A stretch of 64,000 nucleotides of DNA, from the NCBI GenBank assembly GCA_947044365.1, contig OX345636.1, positions 29,306,466 through 29,370,465 on the forward strand, given 5' to 3'. This document shows positions 32,720 through 45,194 of this stretch, in pieces. Source of the DNA: Petrosia ficiformis (taxonomy: Eukaryota; Porifera; Demospongiae; Haplosclerida; Petrosiidae). Position numbers and translations under genes: made by a program. The notes below the pieces were generated by a model that saw only the letters and a list, made by a program, of their open reading frames with translations, ran no database searches and was not told the origin of the DNA. The first letter of the stretch is position 1. Each line of letters opens with the position of its first letter.

Positions 32720-35210
32720 GACTTGTACTTAAATTAGGGTTTTGACATCCCTACATCTTCTTCCATTTTGCTTGCGCAGATCGCATGCATAAACGTACGA
32801 TTTGGCTCACCAGACTAGGATGTAAATTGATAAAAGACTCTTCATCAACTGTCACTAAAAGCACGCTAACAATCAAGGGGGCGGAGGAAGTAAATTGAGC
32901 ATGCTCAGTAGAAGAACAAAATGGAGTTAGTATGAATATCACATATCATATATAACATATGGTTTTTTGGTCTATATGTGATATATAAACCCACCCTTGA
33001 AACTTTCAAGGGTGATATTTTTTCACAAAATGTTCTTGTGCAGGTTTATTTATATATACCACATATAGACATGTTATATATTATACATATATAATTATGT
33101 ATAGGTTATGCCATGAGAACTGGTGTCATGTTTATACCATTTTAATAAAGCCACAAACCACTCAGTGAACATCACATGCAGATCAGCCTAGCCCACATAA
33201 TGTATTATAACTTAGCTAAATAATTTGTAAAATACATGAAATACAACAAAGGGTTGTATTAACATCAGAACTCTCTTCATGAAGACTTCGAGAAACAGTC
33301 TAGCACTCAGAGCACCTTAAATGCATAATGTGTAGGTTCTTATATACATGTAGGTACATACAATTAACATCTGTAGATATATGTATATATGTATGTATGT
33401 ACATGTATGTATGCAGCATAACTGTTGGTCATTCAATTATTAAGGATCTCTGTATATTATACTTGGCCCCGTTAATTACACTACTGTCTTGTAACCACAT
33501 GATCAGTTTAAGTGTATTTCTTTGTGGATCATATGCAAGCCCACAGTAATTTAGTCTCGTCTCCAGCCACACCCATCACGAGAACCATTGAATTTCTTGT
33601 TTGTGCTGACTCAGACAGGCATGTGATTATTTACCCCATTTATGTTACTATTTGTAATTCTTTGCTGCTTATGGGGAAATATCAGAGATGTACATGTAGA
33701 TAGCAATTTCTGCCTGCTGGATAGCATTGATATTATGCGTCATTAAAGAATGTTATAAAAGCATGACATTTCTAGTTAAAGCTTCACATATAACCATTAT
33801 GTTTAAAACATGACTAGTATAATGAAATATCATTGGGTCAATGTCACCTGATGTGCAAATAATAATAGATAACTGTTGGCCACTAAGCCATTTTGCTATT
33901 AGTAACTACATTATTTATAAATGCAGTCTTCATGTTTTTAATTGGGCTATTTATGATAATTATAATATTAGTATATAATTGTAAAATAATATGTATTATA
34001 ATGTGATGGTATTTTAGCCCTACTGATTATCAAATGTACCTCCTACTTACAAATTAGGCTTGTTTAAGGCAGTCATGTGCAGGTTAGGTTCTCTGACATT
34101 TAAGGTCAACATGTGTTGACTTAATCTCATAGCCACAGGAATTTGTGTGTGTGTATGATTAATGTTTCTATTTAATGTGTGGTTTTGCTCCATGTATGCA
34201 TGTATTAGAGATACATGTATAAGTAGTGAATGAATGTGTGTGTGTATGTGTGTATGTATGTATACACTATGCATGCATGTATGTATGTATGTATGCATGT
34301 AAGACCTGTGTCTACCAACATATACTATTAGACTGTTATATTATTATTAAGTTGATCATGTAGTCTATAGTTGTTTACAGTTTTATATCTCTATAATAAG
34401 CTGATAACTCATTTATAATGCACTTTGTTTCTGAGCATAGAAATGAATTAGTTGAATATTCAATTAATTATATTCATGTGTCTGATTCTGGAGGTGCTGA
34501 CTGTACTAGTTATATATCTTCTGACTCATCTGAAACATAGAGTAAGTATTTCAGTTTTTCAGTCCAATTCTGAAAGCTCTAATAGTATCCTATTACCAGT
34601 ACCTCAGGAGGTATTAGACATGGCACTACATAAACACTTTTCATAATAATTTTATATAACATACATTTTGCATCATTCTGCACAATGTAACAATGTATTG
34701 TGAATCTGGGATACAGGATACACTGTGCTGATGAGACCCTATACTTCAGATTGTCCACAGTTGCCCTTACAAAGTTATAACACATCTGATTGCATGAAGA
34801 TTGATGGATACTGTGTGAATATTATTAGTATCATTTCAATACTAATTTAAACCCTCACACCTAGCAACTCCTACTATAAGGACTAGCCATTAAAAATTCA
34901 GGCCAGCTGCAATTTATGTCAATGTGGTGTGCCTGATAGGCCTGATAGGCTTGATATACATACTTTGACCAAATTATCAATATAAAAATTGCGAATTGCG
35001 TGCAATTATAAAGATTCAATGTAGTGAAAAGTCTAAATCTACTCGGCCATGTATGGGTATAAGGTATAATAAATAAGGCTGTAATAAATAAGGCTGTAGC
35101 ATTGTTATTACCAAAAAATAAATTATAATTAATTAAATGAATTAAATAATTAAATAAACTAAAATGGGTGTCATAAGCTGCGTACATATATCTCATTGGT
35201 CAATTACTCA
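32720..35210. other. Long AT-rich intergenic region with microsatellites
   Basis: No gene could be supported. It includes a palindromic segment at about 32940-33085 (GTGATATATAAACC and complementary TATATGTGATAT arms around CTTGAAACTTTCAAGGGTG). (TGTA)n/(TATG)n microsatellites lie at 33365-33415 and 34215-34300. Two near-copies of AATAAGGCTGTA lie at 35072-35100. The ORFs here are low-complexity shadows. Confidence 0.5.
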
Positions 35211-35508
35211 CATGATCATACCTCCGTTGATATATAAAGAGGTGTACCTCGTTTGGAATAACCATGCGGCATAACCCGTCTCTTTCTCTGAGTCTTTGTG
35301 AAGATTTTGGTTTTTGGTTAGTTCCTGTGTGTTATAGTTACTGTATAGAATCCTAAGTTTTCCAATTGTCTTATGCATGCGTATCATAATCTCTCTCTCT
35401 CTCTGTTAATGCAGTATAACTAACAAAGGAAGAAAGGTTAGGAAGCAATCTGAAACTTAATCTCCCTTTGGTAAGTCTGTCTCCTCTCTCTCTTTCTCTC
35501 TCTGTCAT

Positions 35509-35766
35509 CGTTAGTGGGTATCTCTACAACACTATATCCTCTCATAGTTACTTTATAGCTATTTTTTGGGTTTTCATTTGTTTTCTAATTTTCTTGTATA
35601 TGCATATCATAGTCTGTTTTACTCTCTCTCTCTTTATCGTTAGTGGGTATCTCTACAACAGTATATCCTCTCATATAGTTACTTTATAGCTATTTTTTTG
35701 ATTTTAATTTGTTTTCTAATTTTCTTGTGTATGCATATCATAGTCTGTTTTACTCTCTCTCTCTCA
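35509..35766 (+). repeat. Tandem duplication of about 129 bp before a splice acceptor
   Basis: Two copies, 35509-35637 and 35638-35766, start CGTTAGTGGGTATCTCTAC and end in CT-rich tracts. They lie between an upstream transcribed-looking leader (GTAAGTCTGT donor at 35471) and the TATAG that precedes the ATG at 35776. Confidence 0.85.
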
Positions 35767-35775
35767 TGTATAGTC

Positions 35776-37958
35776 ATGGGGGCCAAGAAACCTCGACTAG
35801 AGGAACCAGCAGAGGTAAGCATGTTATAAATATTTTAGTTCATAGTAGATTTTAATTGAGTTACTAAGTCAGCTGTAGTTATTTTTGTGCAATATTAGAC
35901 ATTGGTTTGACTCCTATACTTTTGGGGGGGGGAGGGTAATATTTGTGTAGTCGAGGGTAGAGTAGCTTGACTGGTCATAATCATTTTCTCCATAAAATTG
36001 AAATGCAATTCCAAGTGTCCCTAAGCTATAGATAGTTGTGGTGGCAGGTTATGGTTTATAGTTTAGTGATCAAGATTAGGTCTCAAATATCATTAAAACT
36101 TTTTTTCCTTATAGAAAGAACTGGATCCATGTGTGATCATTCGACTGTCAAGTCCAAATATCATCATGCAATGCCTCCAGCTCCCACACTCACCAATACA
36201 AATTAGTAAAGTATATGTATTTGTTTGTTATACAGTATACTAGTATTTGAAGATTTTGTAATAAATTTCAAGAAATCAGCATTACAGTAAGTAGCTTTCA
36301 CGAATTTTTGTGCCACTATCAGTTCAGGCGTAAAAAAAGGAAGCAGAAACTAGTGAACATGTGTACATTTACGTTTGTAGAGGAAATCATTTGACAGTTT
36401 TAACAAAATTGGAATGAAAAGAGAAAGTGAATTTAATCTGAAAGCAGTTTTGTATTGATATCCTTTGGAAGTTAGATGTACATACCCTAATGTTGTTTCA
36501 GTTAATGTAGTATTGTTGTATTTCTGTATTGTATCTAAACAACTCCATATTATATATTTCTGGTATATGCATGTATATATTAATTAAGGCTGATGGTTCA
36601 TTCATCAATTTCAGTGATGTTCAAAATTGCCATCAAAGACTAATATCACTTTGATACTGATTGAACCCTAACCACAACGGAACCGTAATCCTTCCTTAAA
36701 TGAACCACAATGATTTCATGAGATTTTGATGGCAAATAATCAATTTTGGATATTAATTTCCATTAATTGACCACACCCATTTAACTAAATCTAAGTCAAA
36801 TTTTCATTGAAAATTAGCATTCTTGACTAATTGATTTTGATGTTGTGATAATATTACATATTAGTATACAGTCTGACCCTATTAACAAATACATTATCTT
36901 TACAGATACTACCACAACACCAGATGATGCAGTCAAACTTCTTATTCAACGTATAGATGCGTTTGCAATCAGCCATCATGGGGAATTCACTTTTTTCAGG
37001 GACGGGGTAAAAAAACCCCTACACTATCAGGGCTTTTCATGTTCTAACGAACAAAAATTCCAGGACAAGGTTGTTGGGGATGTCAAGTGAGTAATTCTGT
37101 AGTGGTTTGATGCTTCTAAATGTATGTACTGTGATTACTGTTGGACTGCCTTTTCTTGGTTACAAATGGTAGCCTAGATCAATAATTATAGTAAGCTGGA
37201 AAAAAAAAACAGAACTGTATATTTTTAACGAGTTTAGGCTTACTGGTTTGCATTGTGAAATATACTCTTATAACCGGGTGTGGAAACATCGAGCCAACTA
37301 TCGGACATTTTGGCCTATTTTCACCACTCTTGTCCTGCTCCCCATATACTTTGTATACAGTTTAGTTTCAATTTATCGGACATTCACTAGACTTATCGGA
37401 CATTCACTAGACTTATCGGACAATGTCCTGCATGACTGGCTGTTTCCACACCACTGCTTATAACTGAATATACTGCAAAAAGTGATTTCAAGACTAATAG
37501 CTACTGATTTCGTGTAATTTCAATGAGCAAAGGTTTGATCACCAACCTTCAAAGTGGGTAATACTATCTTGATAACTACCACCAAATGACAGATGTTTAC
37601 AATTTATTTTTTAGTCATATCACATCACACTACATATAATGTATATACATGTAATTGTGTGTGTGTCAGTAAAATTACTTCCTACACTCTTTCCTTTTTA
37701 GCTGGGTGTCGGAAATTATTCAGGCAAATTTGTCACTTGGATATTATTTGGTTATCACGGGTTCTGAAGGTAAAATGAGTATCACACACAAAAGCGTGGG
37801 GGGATTTAATCAAATGGTAATCATATGTTTTATAACTGTATAATAATATTTTTTTGATAGGTTATAATCAGTTACTATATATTTGCATGGGAACCAGGCA
37901 GCCTGTGTTAATTAAAGAAGGATATTTCAAATGCTTTTTAATGAATTGTTTTACTTAA
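35776..37958 (+). CDS. Five-exon gene of unknown function
   Basis: The exons are 35776-35814, 36115-36205, 36906-37086, 37702-37769 and 37861-37958. All have GT-AG borders and all phases agree. The protein starts MGAKKPRLEEPAE, then KELDPCVIIRLSS, TTPDDAVKLLIQRIDAFAI, FTFFRDGVKKPLHY, VSEIIQANLSLGYYLVITG and a short last exon to LMNCFT. It has no signal peptide or clear membrane segment and matches no family I recognise. A TATA-like box (TATATAAAG, 35231-35239) and a leader with a GTAAGT donor upstream suggest a 5' UTR intron. The last exon is the least certain; the gene could continue elsewhere. Splicing consistency makes it a likely host gene. Confidence 0.6.
37277..37452. mobile_element. 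Small inverted-repeat element in the intron
   Basis: GGTGTGGAAACA begins at 37277 and its complement ends at 37452. The interior has three tandem copies of ACTTATCGGACATTCACTAG-like sequence at 37372-37425. No clear target duplication. It lies in intron 3 of the gene above. Confidence 0.55.
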
Positions 37959-38224
37959 ATACTTAAGTTATGATAATTAATCTAGGTCTTGATTTTGATT
38001 TTGATTTTTTTACATTGTTACTGATTATTAGTAGGAATTTTCAAAATAAAATTAATTAACTGTACTTGCCCAACTAAGTTCTGTATATGCAATCCTTTTT
38101 AGTCATGCACTATCAAAAAATCCATATTTCATCAACCTATTTGTAATTATGTATCAACTATTATTTTTATCTTTCTCTTTCTCTTTCTCTATCTGCTTTC
38201 CTTCAGATGCCTTAGGATAAGAAT

Positions 38225-38468
38225 CTTGACTTAGTAAATTCTAATTACGATATCAGTTAAATTCATTTGGGCAAAGTATTCTATCTCTACATTAGTATCC
38301 AAAAAACATCTCAACTTAGTAAATTATAATTATTTAAAAAAATTCTGTATTGTATTTCTTTTTCTTCTATCTCTACATTTATAATTTTTTTTATTAGGAT
38401 ATCAGTTAAATTCATTTGGGCGAAGTATTCTACTTCTATCTATACAATAGTATGCAAAAAACATTTTT
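38225..38468 (+). repeat. Tandem duplicate segment
   Basis: ATATCAGTTAAATTCATTTGGGC and the following AAGTATTCTA stretch occur twice, at about 38250 and 38398, with similar flanks. No coding content. Confidence 0.6.
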
Positions 38469-38630
38469 TTTTATAATAATAGATTATGAAATTAATAATA
38501 ATAATAAATATAGCAAGGATATTTAAAATGAGGAAATTAGTCATATTTAGTTCAAAATCTATTCAGAAGCCACTTGTTGTAGTCACGCCCACATTTGGGC
38601 CACACCCACTTTATTGTCAATATACTGCAG

Positions 38631-39478
38631 CTGATGAGCCGGAACTGGTCTGCCAAAGAAAAGGCTAGACTTAGTTCAGACAAAAACAGTCACTCTATTC
38701 TACAGTTCTTTACTCCTTCAAGTTCAAGTCGGGATGATTCACAGCCAGTGATCCTTGACCTATCTGATGAACTTATTTCTAGTGATTCTGACAGTGATAC
38801 AGAAAGTGGAGATGTACCTAGGAGTGCTGAAGAGGAAAGTACAGCAGAGGTAGCTCAACCTCTCATCATAGATAATGAAGCTGTACACCTTGAACCTTAC
38901 CAACCAAGACAAAAGAAGTTTGCTGCAATACGATTTGGAAAGCAGTTAAGAAGCTGCTTGGTTTGATAAATGGTCATGGTTAGAGCCTGGGATAATGGAC
39001 TAGAGCATGTTTTTTGCCATCCTTGTAGAATGTCAGCTATCTTAAATTTCTTCAATCGTTCAAAGAAGACTGAAAATACATTTTCAGTTGATGGTTTTCA
39101 TAATTGGAAAGATGCTACTAGGTGTTTCAGGAAGCACGAATCTTGAATGCTAGTCGACTTAATCATTTGATGATTCTTCATGAACATAAACATAAAACTG
39201 ATGAACTCAATTTAAATAAGATTGATGAGGAATTCATTGCTCGTAATGATAAAAGGAAATACACTTTTGGAACCGTACAAAATTATAGTATAATATGGAC
39301 TTTTAATATTTTTAATAATATTATAATGTTTTGTTTTGACTTCTGTGGTAAATAAACAAGTAAATAAACAAGACACAGACAAAAAAGAGGAAGTAGCATC
39401 TAAATTGATTTTTTTGGTACGGCTTGCCCCAACCTCAGTAATTTTGGTGCGGCTCTAGCCGTACTGGTTCCTCCACCC
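38631..39478 (+). pseudogene. TTF-type hAT transposase, N-terminal remnant with hAT end
   Basis: MSRNWSAKEKARLSS at 38631 leads into a Ser/Asp-rich stretch and KKFAAIRFGKQLRS. In broken frames FDKWSWLEPGI and FSVDGFHNWKDATR follow, the TTF zinc finger region typical of this hAT group. The sequence ends at 39478 with a terminus that, complemented, reads CAGGGGTGGAGGAACCAGT. DUF4371 and the C-terminus are missing, so this is an internally deleted or 3'-truncated copy. Confidence 0.7.
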
Positions 39479-39659
39479 CTGAAGTCTGTTCACATTCACT
39501 ATGTCCTCAAAATTATGATGTGATGGATCTAAATTTTACATACACAAAAAAAGAACGGGAAGGATAATATGAAAATGGTGCAGCTAAAAAGATTATTGGT
39601 CATTCAAAACATTTTTCTGAGGACAAGGTGAATGTGAGAATGACCTTTAGTATGGTTTT

Positions 39660-40892
39660 ATGTATGACCACTTTTAGTTAATTCGTTTTGAAGATGAGCT
39701 TGATGGGCTTGGCATATCTTGTTTCATGACAATGCAGCCAATATGAAGCGTGCCTTTGAGATATTAAGTGATGACAATGAAGAGGATCAGAATGAGGAGT
39801 TAGGAGATAATGTGGAAGAAAATAATCCTGAAGAAACTGATGTACTGTTGAAACAGTGGACACCACACCATTTTAAATTTGATGGCTGGTTTGGTTGTGC
39901 AGCTCACCAAATACAGTTGGTTATCCATGATGGATATAAAGAGCTGACAAACTATCATAGAGTCCAGGCTGCTTTTAGTAAGGCCAAAGCAATCTCTTCA
40001 CTTTCTCACAAATCCAGCCACTTTGTTTATGCTCTACCTGCTAAAATTCCTGTACCATGTGATACTCGCTGGAATTCCCACTTCAAACTCCATGAGCATA
40101 TTTTAAAACATTTTGATAGCATCAATGAGGCTCTCAAAAAAGTTGGTCGAAGTGAGTTGGTTGTGTCCAGAAATTCTCTTTCAGGAGTTGTTGCAGTAAT
40201 GGAGTACTTTTTGGAAGCCACTAATATTTTACAGCAAGAAGGTAATCCCACTAGTAATCAGGTAATTCCTGTAGTTGACTCACTAGAGAATGCATTGATC
40301 CAGACCAGTAGGGAGAATGCTGCTGTTAATGCATTATGTGAGTGTCTTCTGTGAATAGCTTGCAGAGGCGATTTAATTATCTACACAGTTCTACTATTTA
40401 CCAAGCAGCAACTGTCCTTGATCCTCAGTAAAACTGTCATTTACTGGTCATCAAAAGGAGGGGAAGGTGTTCATATTTTCTTCTGCTGATGTGAAACAAT
40501 CTGTGAAGTCTCTCTTGCCAACATTTATACCCACTAATGCAAAACCTCGTCAAGATGAAGCAAATACAGGTAGTCAACCCCCGTCAAGTAAAAAGCCTAG
40601 ACTATTGGATTTTTGTAGTATCGATGATGAGGGAGTTGAAACTGATGCCATTAATGTCGATATGGAACTGCAAACATTTTTTGATCAGCCACGCTTAGAT
40701 GTTGAGCCTGTCAAATATTGGGCTCAGCGTAAAACAACACCATTGTCTAAACTAGCTTTACAGTTATTACCAATACCTTGCAGTTCAGCTCCTGTGGAGA
40801 GGCTGTTTTCAAAGGCTGGTATAGTGCTTAGTCAACGACAATCACGAATTGGCAGTTCAAAACTAGAAAAGCTTATTTTTTTAAATGATTAA
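39660..40892 (+). pseudogene. ZBED-type hAT transposase, C-terminal half
   Basis: DNAANMKRAFEIL near 39730 is followed by GCAAHQIQLVIHDG and VPCDTRWNSHFKLHEHI. After a stop at 40352 and a shift comes the dimerisation domain (QLLPIPCSSAPVERLFSKAG, ending LIFLND at 40892). The BED finger and the first catalytic part are missing. It lies directly beyond the truncated end of the minus-strand protease gene at 40962, and its arrival could explain that gene's loss of downstream exons. Confidence 0.88.
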
Positions 40893-40961
40893 ACTTTTTT
40901 TTCTAACTTGTAATTGTATATGTGTATTTTTTTCATGGACATTGATTTTAATACTGTGTCA

Positions 40962-43921
40962 TTATTTATATAACACATCCATCATAAACTTTACCATCAT
41001 TCCCCAGTGCATGCCCATATGAACTGGAATCACCCAGTGCCAATAGGTTCCAAACATTTTCAACTACAAGATAATTGTGACTACATATATATGAATTTAA
41101 CAGTACATAGTATACCTTTCTGTGCCAACCTTTAACTGTTTGATTAATTCCTTTTGTCTCCAAGCTTTCCATGAAGAATGAAGCAAGAGGCAGTATTTTC
41201 ATGCCCTTATTGTAGCGTATGATATAAATTTATGGATATTTGAAATGCAAATAAATTACCTTGGGTTTCAGCATATCATTGGCAAGAAGAAATATGTAAC
41301 TATTTATTACCTTCATAAATTATAGTATTACAGTTATTAAATGGTAATAACTTTTGATGCTTACTTTGTCGTTTAACCAGCATTGCCTGATATCTGTACC
41401 TTTATAGTGCTGTGACAAACATCGAAGTTCAATACCTGTCAACGATATACTCTTCCCCTCCCATTCCACTGTCGTAACCTTATCAGTCTTTCCTAGATAT
41501 TGTTGCAGTACTACATGAATACAAATAATAGTTTTGAATTTTGTACTCAGTAGGAGTTTTATAATCATTTATAAAATTATATAATGATGTTTAATATGTT
41601 AAACAAGGTTAACATTGATGGAGCCGGCCCCGTGGCCAGAATAGCGCGGCCTCCCTTTCATGTGGGATGAGGCTGGACCACATTAGCGGACAATCACGAG
41701 GAATGGGCAGAGGCCTGGCTCCCATGTGCTACGAGCGATGTCCACGTGCCATATAGCATGAGTTAGCAGACTAGGTATTCAGTCTTAGCTGTCTGTCTTT
41801 CCCACCCACCCATTCCCCTTATGTGGAGGATATATGTAGGTATGTCGGTGTATGCATATAGGTATATATATATATGTGGGTCTAGCTATCTCCGTCTTCT
41901 GACGTGATAATGAGGCTAATCAGGGTTAATTAATTAATTACCCTGAATCCCCTCCCCCTGGCAACCACACCTTGTAGGTGGGGTTGCAATGGCATCATGT
42001 TTGGGGAGGGGCCTCATAATTACCAAACACCTCTATCCCTCTTACCCGAGAGTGATAAAGAGGCCCCCCCCTCTTCTCCTTTGACAGGTGGAGGTAAGTT
42101 AGGGATCCATACGATGTTAACCAAAATTAATGTATACCTAATGTGGGCAATTTCATCACTATTGGTTTCACAGAAGTACGTTGCTGATTTTGCTGTGTCT
42201 TGCATGCTTTCTTCAACTTATCAAGTGCAAGTCCTCTCTCATTTAATACTGTTTCACCAGAGTTACTTCTCAGTAGCTGTAAAAGCTCATTTTCAAGTTG
42301 CTTGATATCTAATGAACTTTTTGTCTGTTTGTGAATGAACATTTCTATGCATGAATCTGATAAGCAAACTTGCAAGTAGTTGTATAAACATATATTGCTG
42401 TTAAATGTCATTATTTAGATGAAAGATGGAATATGGTGTATCATTCAAGTGATGATTGATTTTCACTAGGCATCTGTGGTAAGGCTATGTTGTGTTGATT
42501 TAACTTGTCAATTACCTGTAAACCACAATCCTCACCTGTGCATTTTATCTTTCAGTAAATATGCCTGCTGTTTTTGTACACACTCAAGGTTTACTTGTTT
42601 TACCTGTGAGTTCATGTATGTACATGTACATGCATGATGGTTGTGAGCAGATTGACATATATAGATATACCTGTCCATCATTTATCTCAAACCATTGGCC
42701 TCCTGATTTAACAAAGGAAACATAGTGTCCACCCTGAATATCAGCACCAATGTGAACTGTCACTGCCAGTAGACTGTAGCTATTTGTTATACCCTACAAC
42801 ATAAGTCATGCATAATATGGTACTATATCAGACATTTTCATTTAATATACTTTGCTGGTACAAATCTCCATTTTTTCGGGAAAGTGAATATGCTTTCCAT
42901 TCTTTAATCCCTTATTTTCTACCCAGGAAAATCTATCAATTTTAGTGGATAGATTAAATGTTTACAGTGTATCTATATAAGTATATACCTTCTCAGATGA
43001 ACTATCATTACTGGTGGTAATTTTGAAATTACATGTTGAATATTGGTAGCTGTATTATGCTGGCAACTGTGAAGAAATTTTCATTATAACTCATTGTGTT
43101 ATTTGTAGTATTCATTTTACTTCTCGCAGAATACTGCATCATCACCTATCAACTGCTCCTTCTTCATTGTGTTTGAAAGGCACTCATCTATATGATATCC
43201 CTGATATTGATAACAACTTGTGATTTAAGTGATAATTTTTTGTCTATACCTTGAGGTTAATTTGAATATGTGTCTGGTCAACTACAATAGTATGTACTGT
43301 AGCACAATGACAGCACGTAACTGCAGATGAATTATATTTACTGTGAATCAAAACTATTATTACATTTAGAATAAGAGTACCTGTTGTTTCCATCTGTATG
43401 TTTACATACTCTGTTAAATTTTCACTGGAATTAATATTATACGTAAAATTAATCAATAAATTTCTGTTAACTCAACCTTTTCTCAGTTTCATGAAGAACT
43501 CCTACCAAAAATTCATGGGCATCTTGTTGTTGACCTTCATGCCACTCTGGCATTATCCCTATTATAATATTTATTATTATTATAATTGTTACTGCATGGT
43601 ATATACTGACTTGGAAGATATTTGTCCAGTTTTGTAGGTGATATACTGGTGCCTTTGCTTTTAGAATTGTAACACATCTTTGAAAGTTCCTGAATACAGC
43701 ATACAATGCAGTCTTTTTGCTTAATATCAGCTAATACAAAAAGGGATCATTGTTTGTATAGGATATGTTAAACAGCATGTGTGTTTGTTTATCACATCCA
43801 TGAATTGTGAACAATAGAATATAGCTTGAAGTATAGCATTCATGAAGCAAGTATTTCCCAGATTATAAAGCCCTGCACCTACTCCTGATGCTGCAATGAA
43901 CTCTTGTACACTGGTCTCCAT
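40962..43921 (-). CDS. Ubiquitin-specific protease fused to a truncated Ulp1/SENP-like domain
   Basis: The start is METSVQEFIAASG at 43921, then the USP Cys box (GLYNLGNTCFMNAILQ). Exons 43611-43730, 43477-43558 (GQQQDAHEFLVGVL), 43381-43424, 43250-43340 (VTCCHC), 43121-43200, 42989-43066 (SKLPPVMIVHLRRF) and 42851-42932 follow. The His box exon is 42671-42793 (GGHYVSFVKS, then FEINDGQ), and 42536-42582 comes next. A linker exon ending at 42138 joins in phase to 41365-41510 (GIELRCLSQHY, CWLNDK). Then come 41260-41310 (VINSYIFLLANDM), 41116-41205 and 40962-41063 (WVIPVHMGMHW). The latter exons match the start of an Ulp1/C48 protease up to its catalytic His-Trp. A stop follows 14 codons later, without the catalytic Cys. 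USP Cys, His and Asp are present. Phase is unresolved at 43340/43381 and before the linker exon. Confidence 0.78.
41610..42095. repeat. GC-richer insertion in an intron, possible SINE-like element
   Basis: It begins near GGAGCCGGCCCCGTGGCCAG and ends near a pyrimidine-rich CTCTTCTCCTTTGACAGG. It differs sharply in base composition from the flanks and contains no ORF. A microsatellite (TATATATATATGTG) lies in the middle. I could not identify A/B boxes or target duplications with confidence. Confidence 0.35.
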
Positions 43922-43962
43922 TGCAAAGCACGCATACAGAGGCGCATATGCATGCATGTCAA

Positions 43963-43999
43963 CCGCCCACGCCCTTAACGAGCGAGAGGGCGTGGGCGG
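43963..43999. promoter_or_regulatory. Perfect 12-bp hairpin with GC boxes upstream of the USP gene
   Basis: CCGCCCACGCCC (43963-43974) is complementary to GGGCGTGGGCGG (43988-43999) with a 13-base loop. It lies 42 bp upstream of the USP start codon. Both arms contain Sp1/KLF-type GC boxes. It could be a bidirectional promoter element or an RNA hairpin in the 5' UTR. Confidence 0.5.
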
Positions 44000-44159
44000 C
44001 TGGGGACGCATAACCGGAGAAACCCGGATGTATCGTGATGCTAACGTACTCTCCCTAATGGCATGTGACAGAATGAATGACAACCAAAGTGCTAAACACT
44101 CACCCACGCGTAGGCGCGGCGAGCCCAATTATACAGATAAGTTAAAATATACATAAAGC

Positions 44160-44725
44160 TTATAATACTGAGTAATTTTATCATTAAAAATACCTTTTAG
44201 ATGTCCAGAGATCTTCGTTAATGTAGTAGTGATCCTGCAAGTAGGAAAACTGGCAAATTGTTCATATTATTATTATTATTCTTCACTATTCCTCTTTTTC
44301 ATAAAAATTGATTTCTACGTTTCTGGAGCTATTAAAGTAGTTGTAGCACAAATACAAATATATTTTAAGTTAAATTCAGGGAAACAAACTTCATACTGTT
44401 TCCTGACCTAGACAACGAATACTTTCAGCCACTACAGCAACCTACTATGGGACGCCATTTGTAATAAACCACACCTATAAACACACCCATTAAATATAAT
44501 TATTTTTATTGTTGATTAATCAGTATATATGAAGTGCCCTGCCTGACAGTGCCTGTATGTTTAGATAACCACGTGTTATTGAGAGTTCAGAAGTTACTGT
44601 TATACCTCAGTACTCCTGTGAACTGTCAGTGGAATTCTGATTTTAGGGATCCTTGCAAAGTACTCCTTCGGTGAACTGTCAGTTGAGTTCTCATTTTGAG
44701 GGATCCTTGAGATAAGTTTTATTAT
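44160..44725. other. Intergenic region with a short tandem duplication
   Basis: GAACTGTCAGTGGAATTCTGA...GGGATCCTTG occurs twice (about 44618-44655 and 44673-44710). No gene. Confidence 0.5.
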
Positions 44726-44727
44726 TA

Positions 44728-45006
44728 TATAATAATATCCTATAAACTATCAAGTTTATATCTTAGTTACATGTACACACTATAGCTATAATAATATCCT
44801 ATAAACTACACCCTATAGCTATATTAATATTCTGTAAACTATCAAGTTTATATCTTAGTTACACACTATAGCTATAATAATATCCTATAAACTACACCCT
44901 ATAGCTATAATATTCTGTAAACTTTTAAGTTTATACCTTAGTTACACACTATATCTAAATAATATCCTATAAACTACACCCTATAGCTATAATATCTTAG
45001 TTACAA
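44728..45006 (+). repeat. Tandem repeat array upstream of the 2A-bearing gene
   Basis: About three copies of a roughly 90-110-bp unit containing ATATCCTATAAACTACACCC and AAGTTTATATCTTAGTTACA end 8 bp before the ATG at 45015. It may act as the promoter or leader of the element. Confidence 0.8.
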
Positions 45007-45194
45007 ATACTACAATGATATCTACTGAGCAACGGCGTGCTGCTATCGGCTGGTTCGTACCTTGCGCTGGTAAATGCACTACTAGCAAATGCATTGGGAA
45101 GGTATTAAACAGGGGAAGCACTTGCTCCCATTACAGTATAAAGTCGTTTATTTTAATAATGACTGTTTTGAGTGCGCTTCTCATCATGGCTGGT

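Noticed and set aside
33328..35196. Several ORFs of 60-110 codons on both strands
   Set aside because: They translate microsatellites or AT-rich DNA and show no domain, splice signals or partners.
36600..36850. Inverted repeat around TTGCCATCAAA in intron 2 of the 35.8-kb gene
   Set aside because: Arms are imperfect and interrupted; no clear borders or duplication.
43922..44128. Upstream in-frame extension of the USP ORF
   Set aside because: The METSVQEF start fits the family start near the Cys box better; the upstream part is antisense to GC-rich promoter DNA and low in family-like content.
43896..44156. 86-codon plus-strand ORF over the USP promoter
   Set aside because: Antisense to the USP first exon and GC-box hairpin; no recognisable features.
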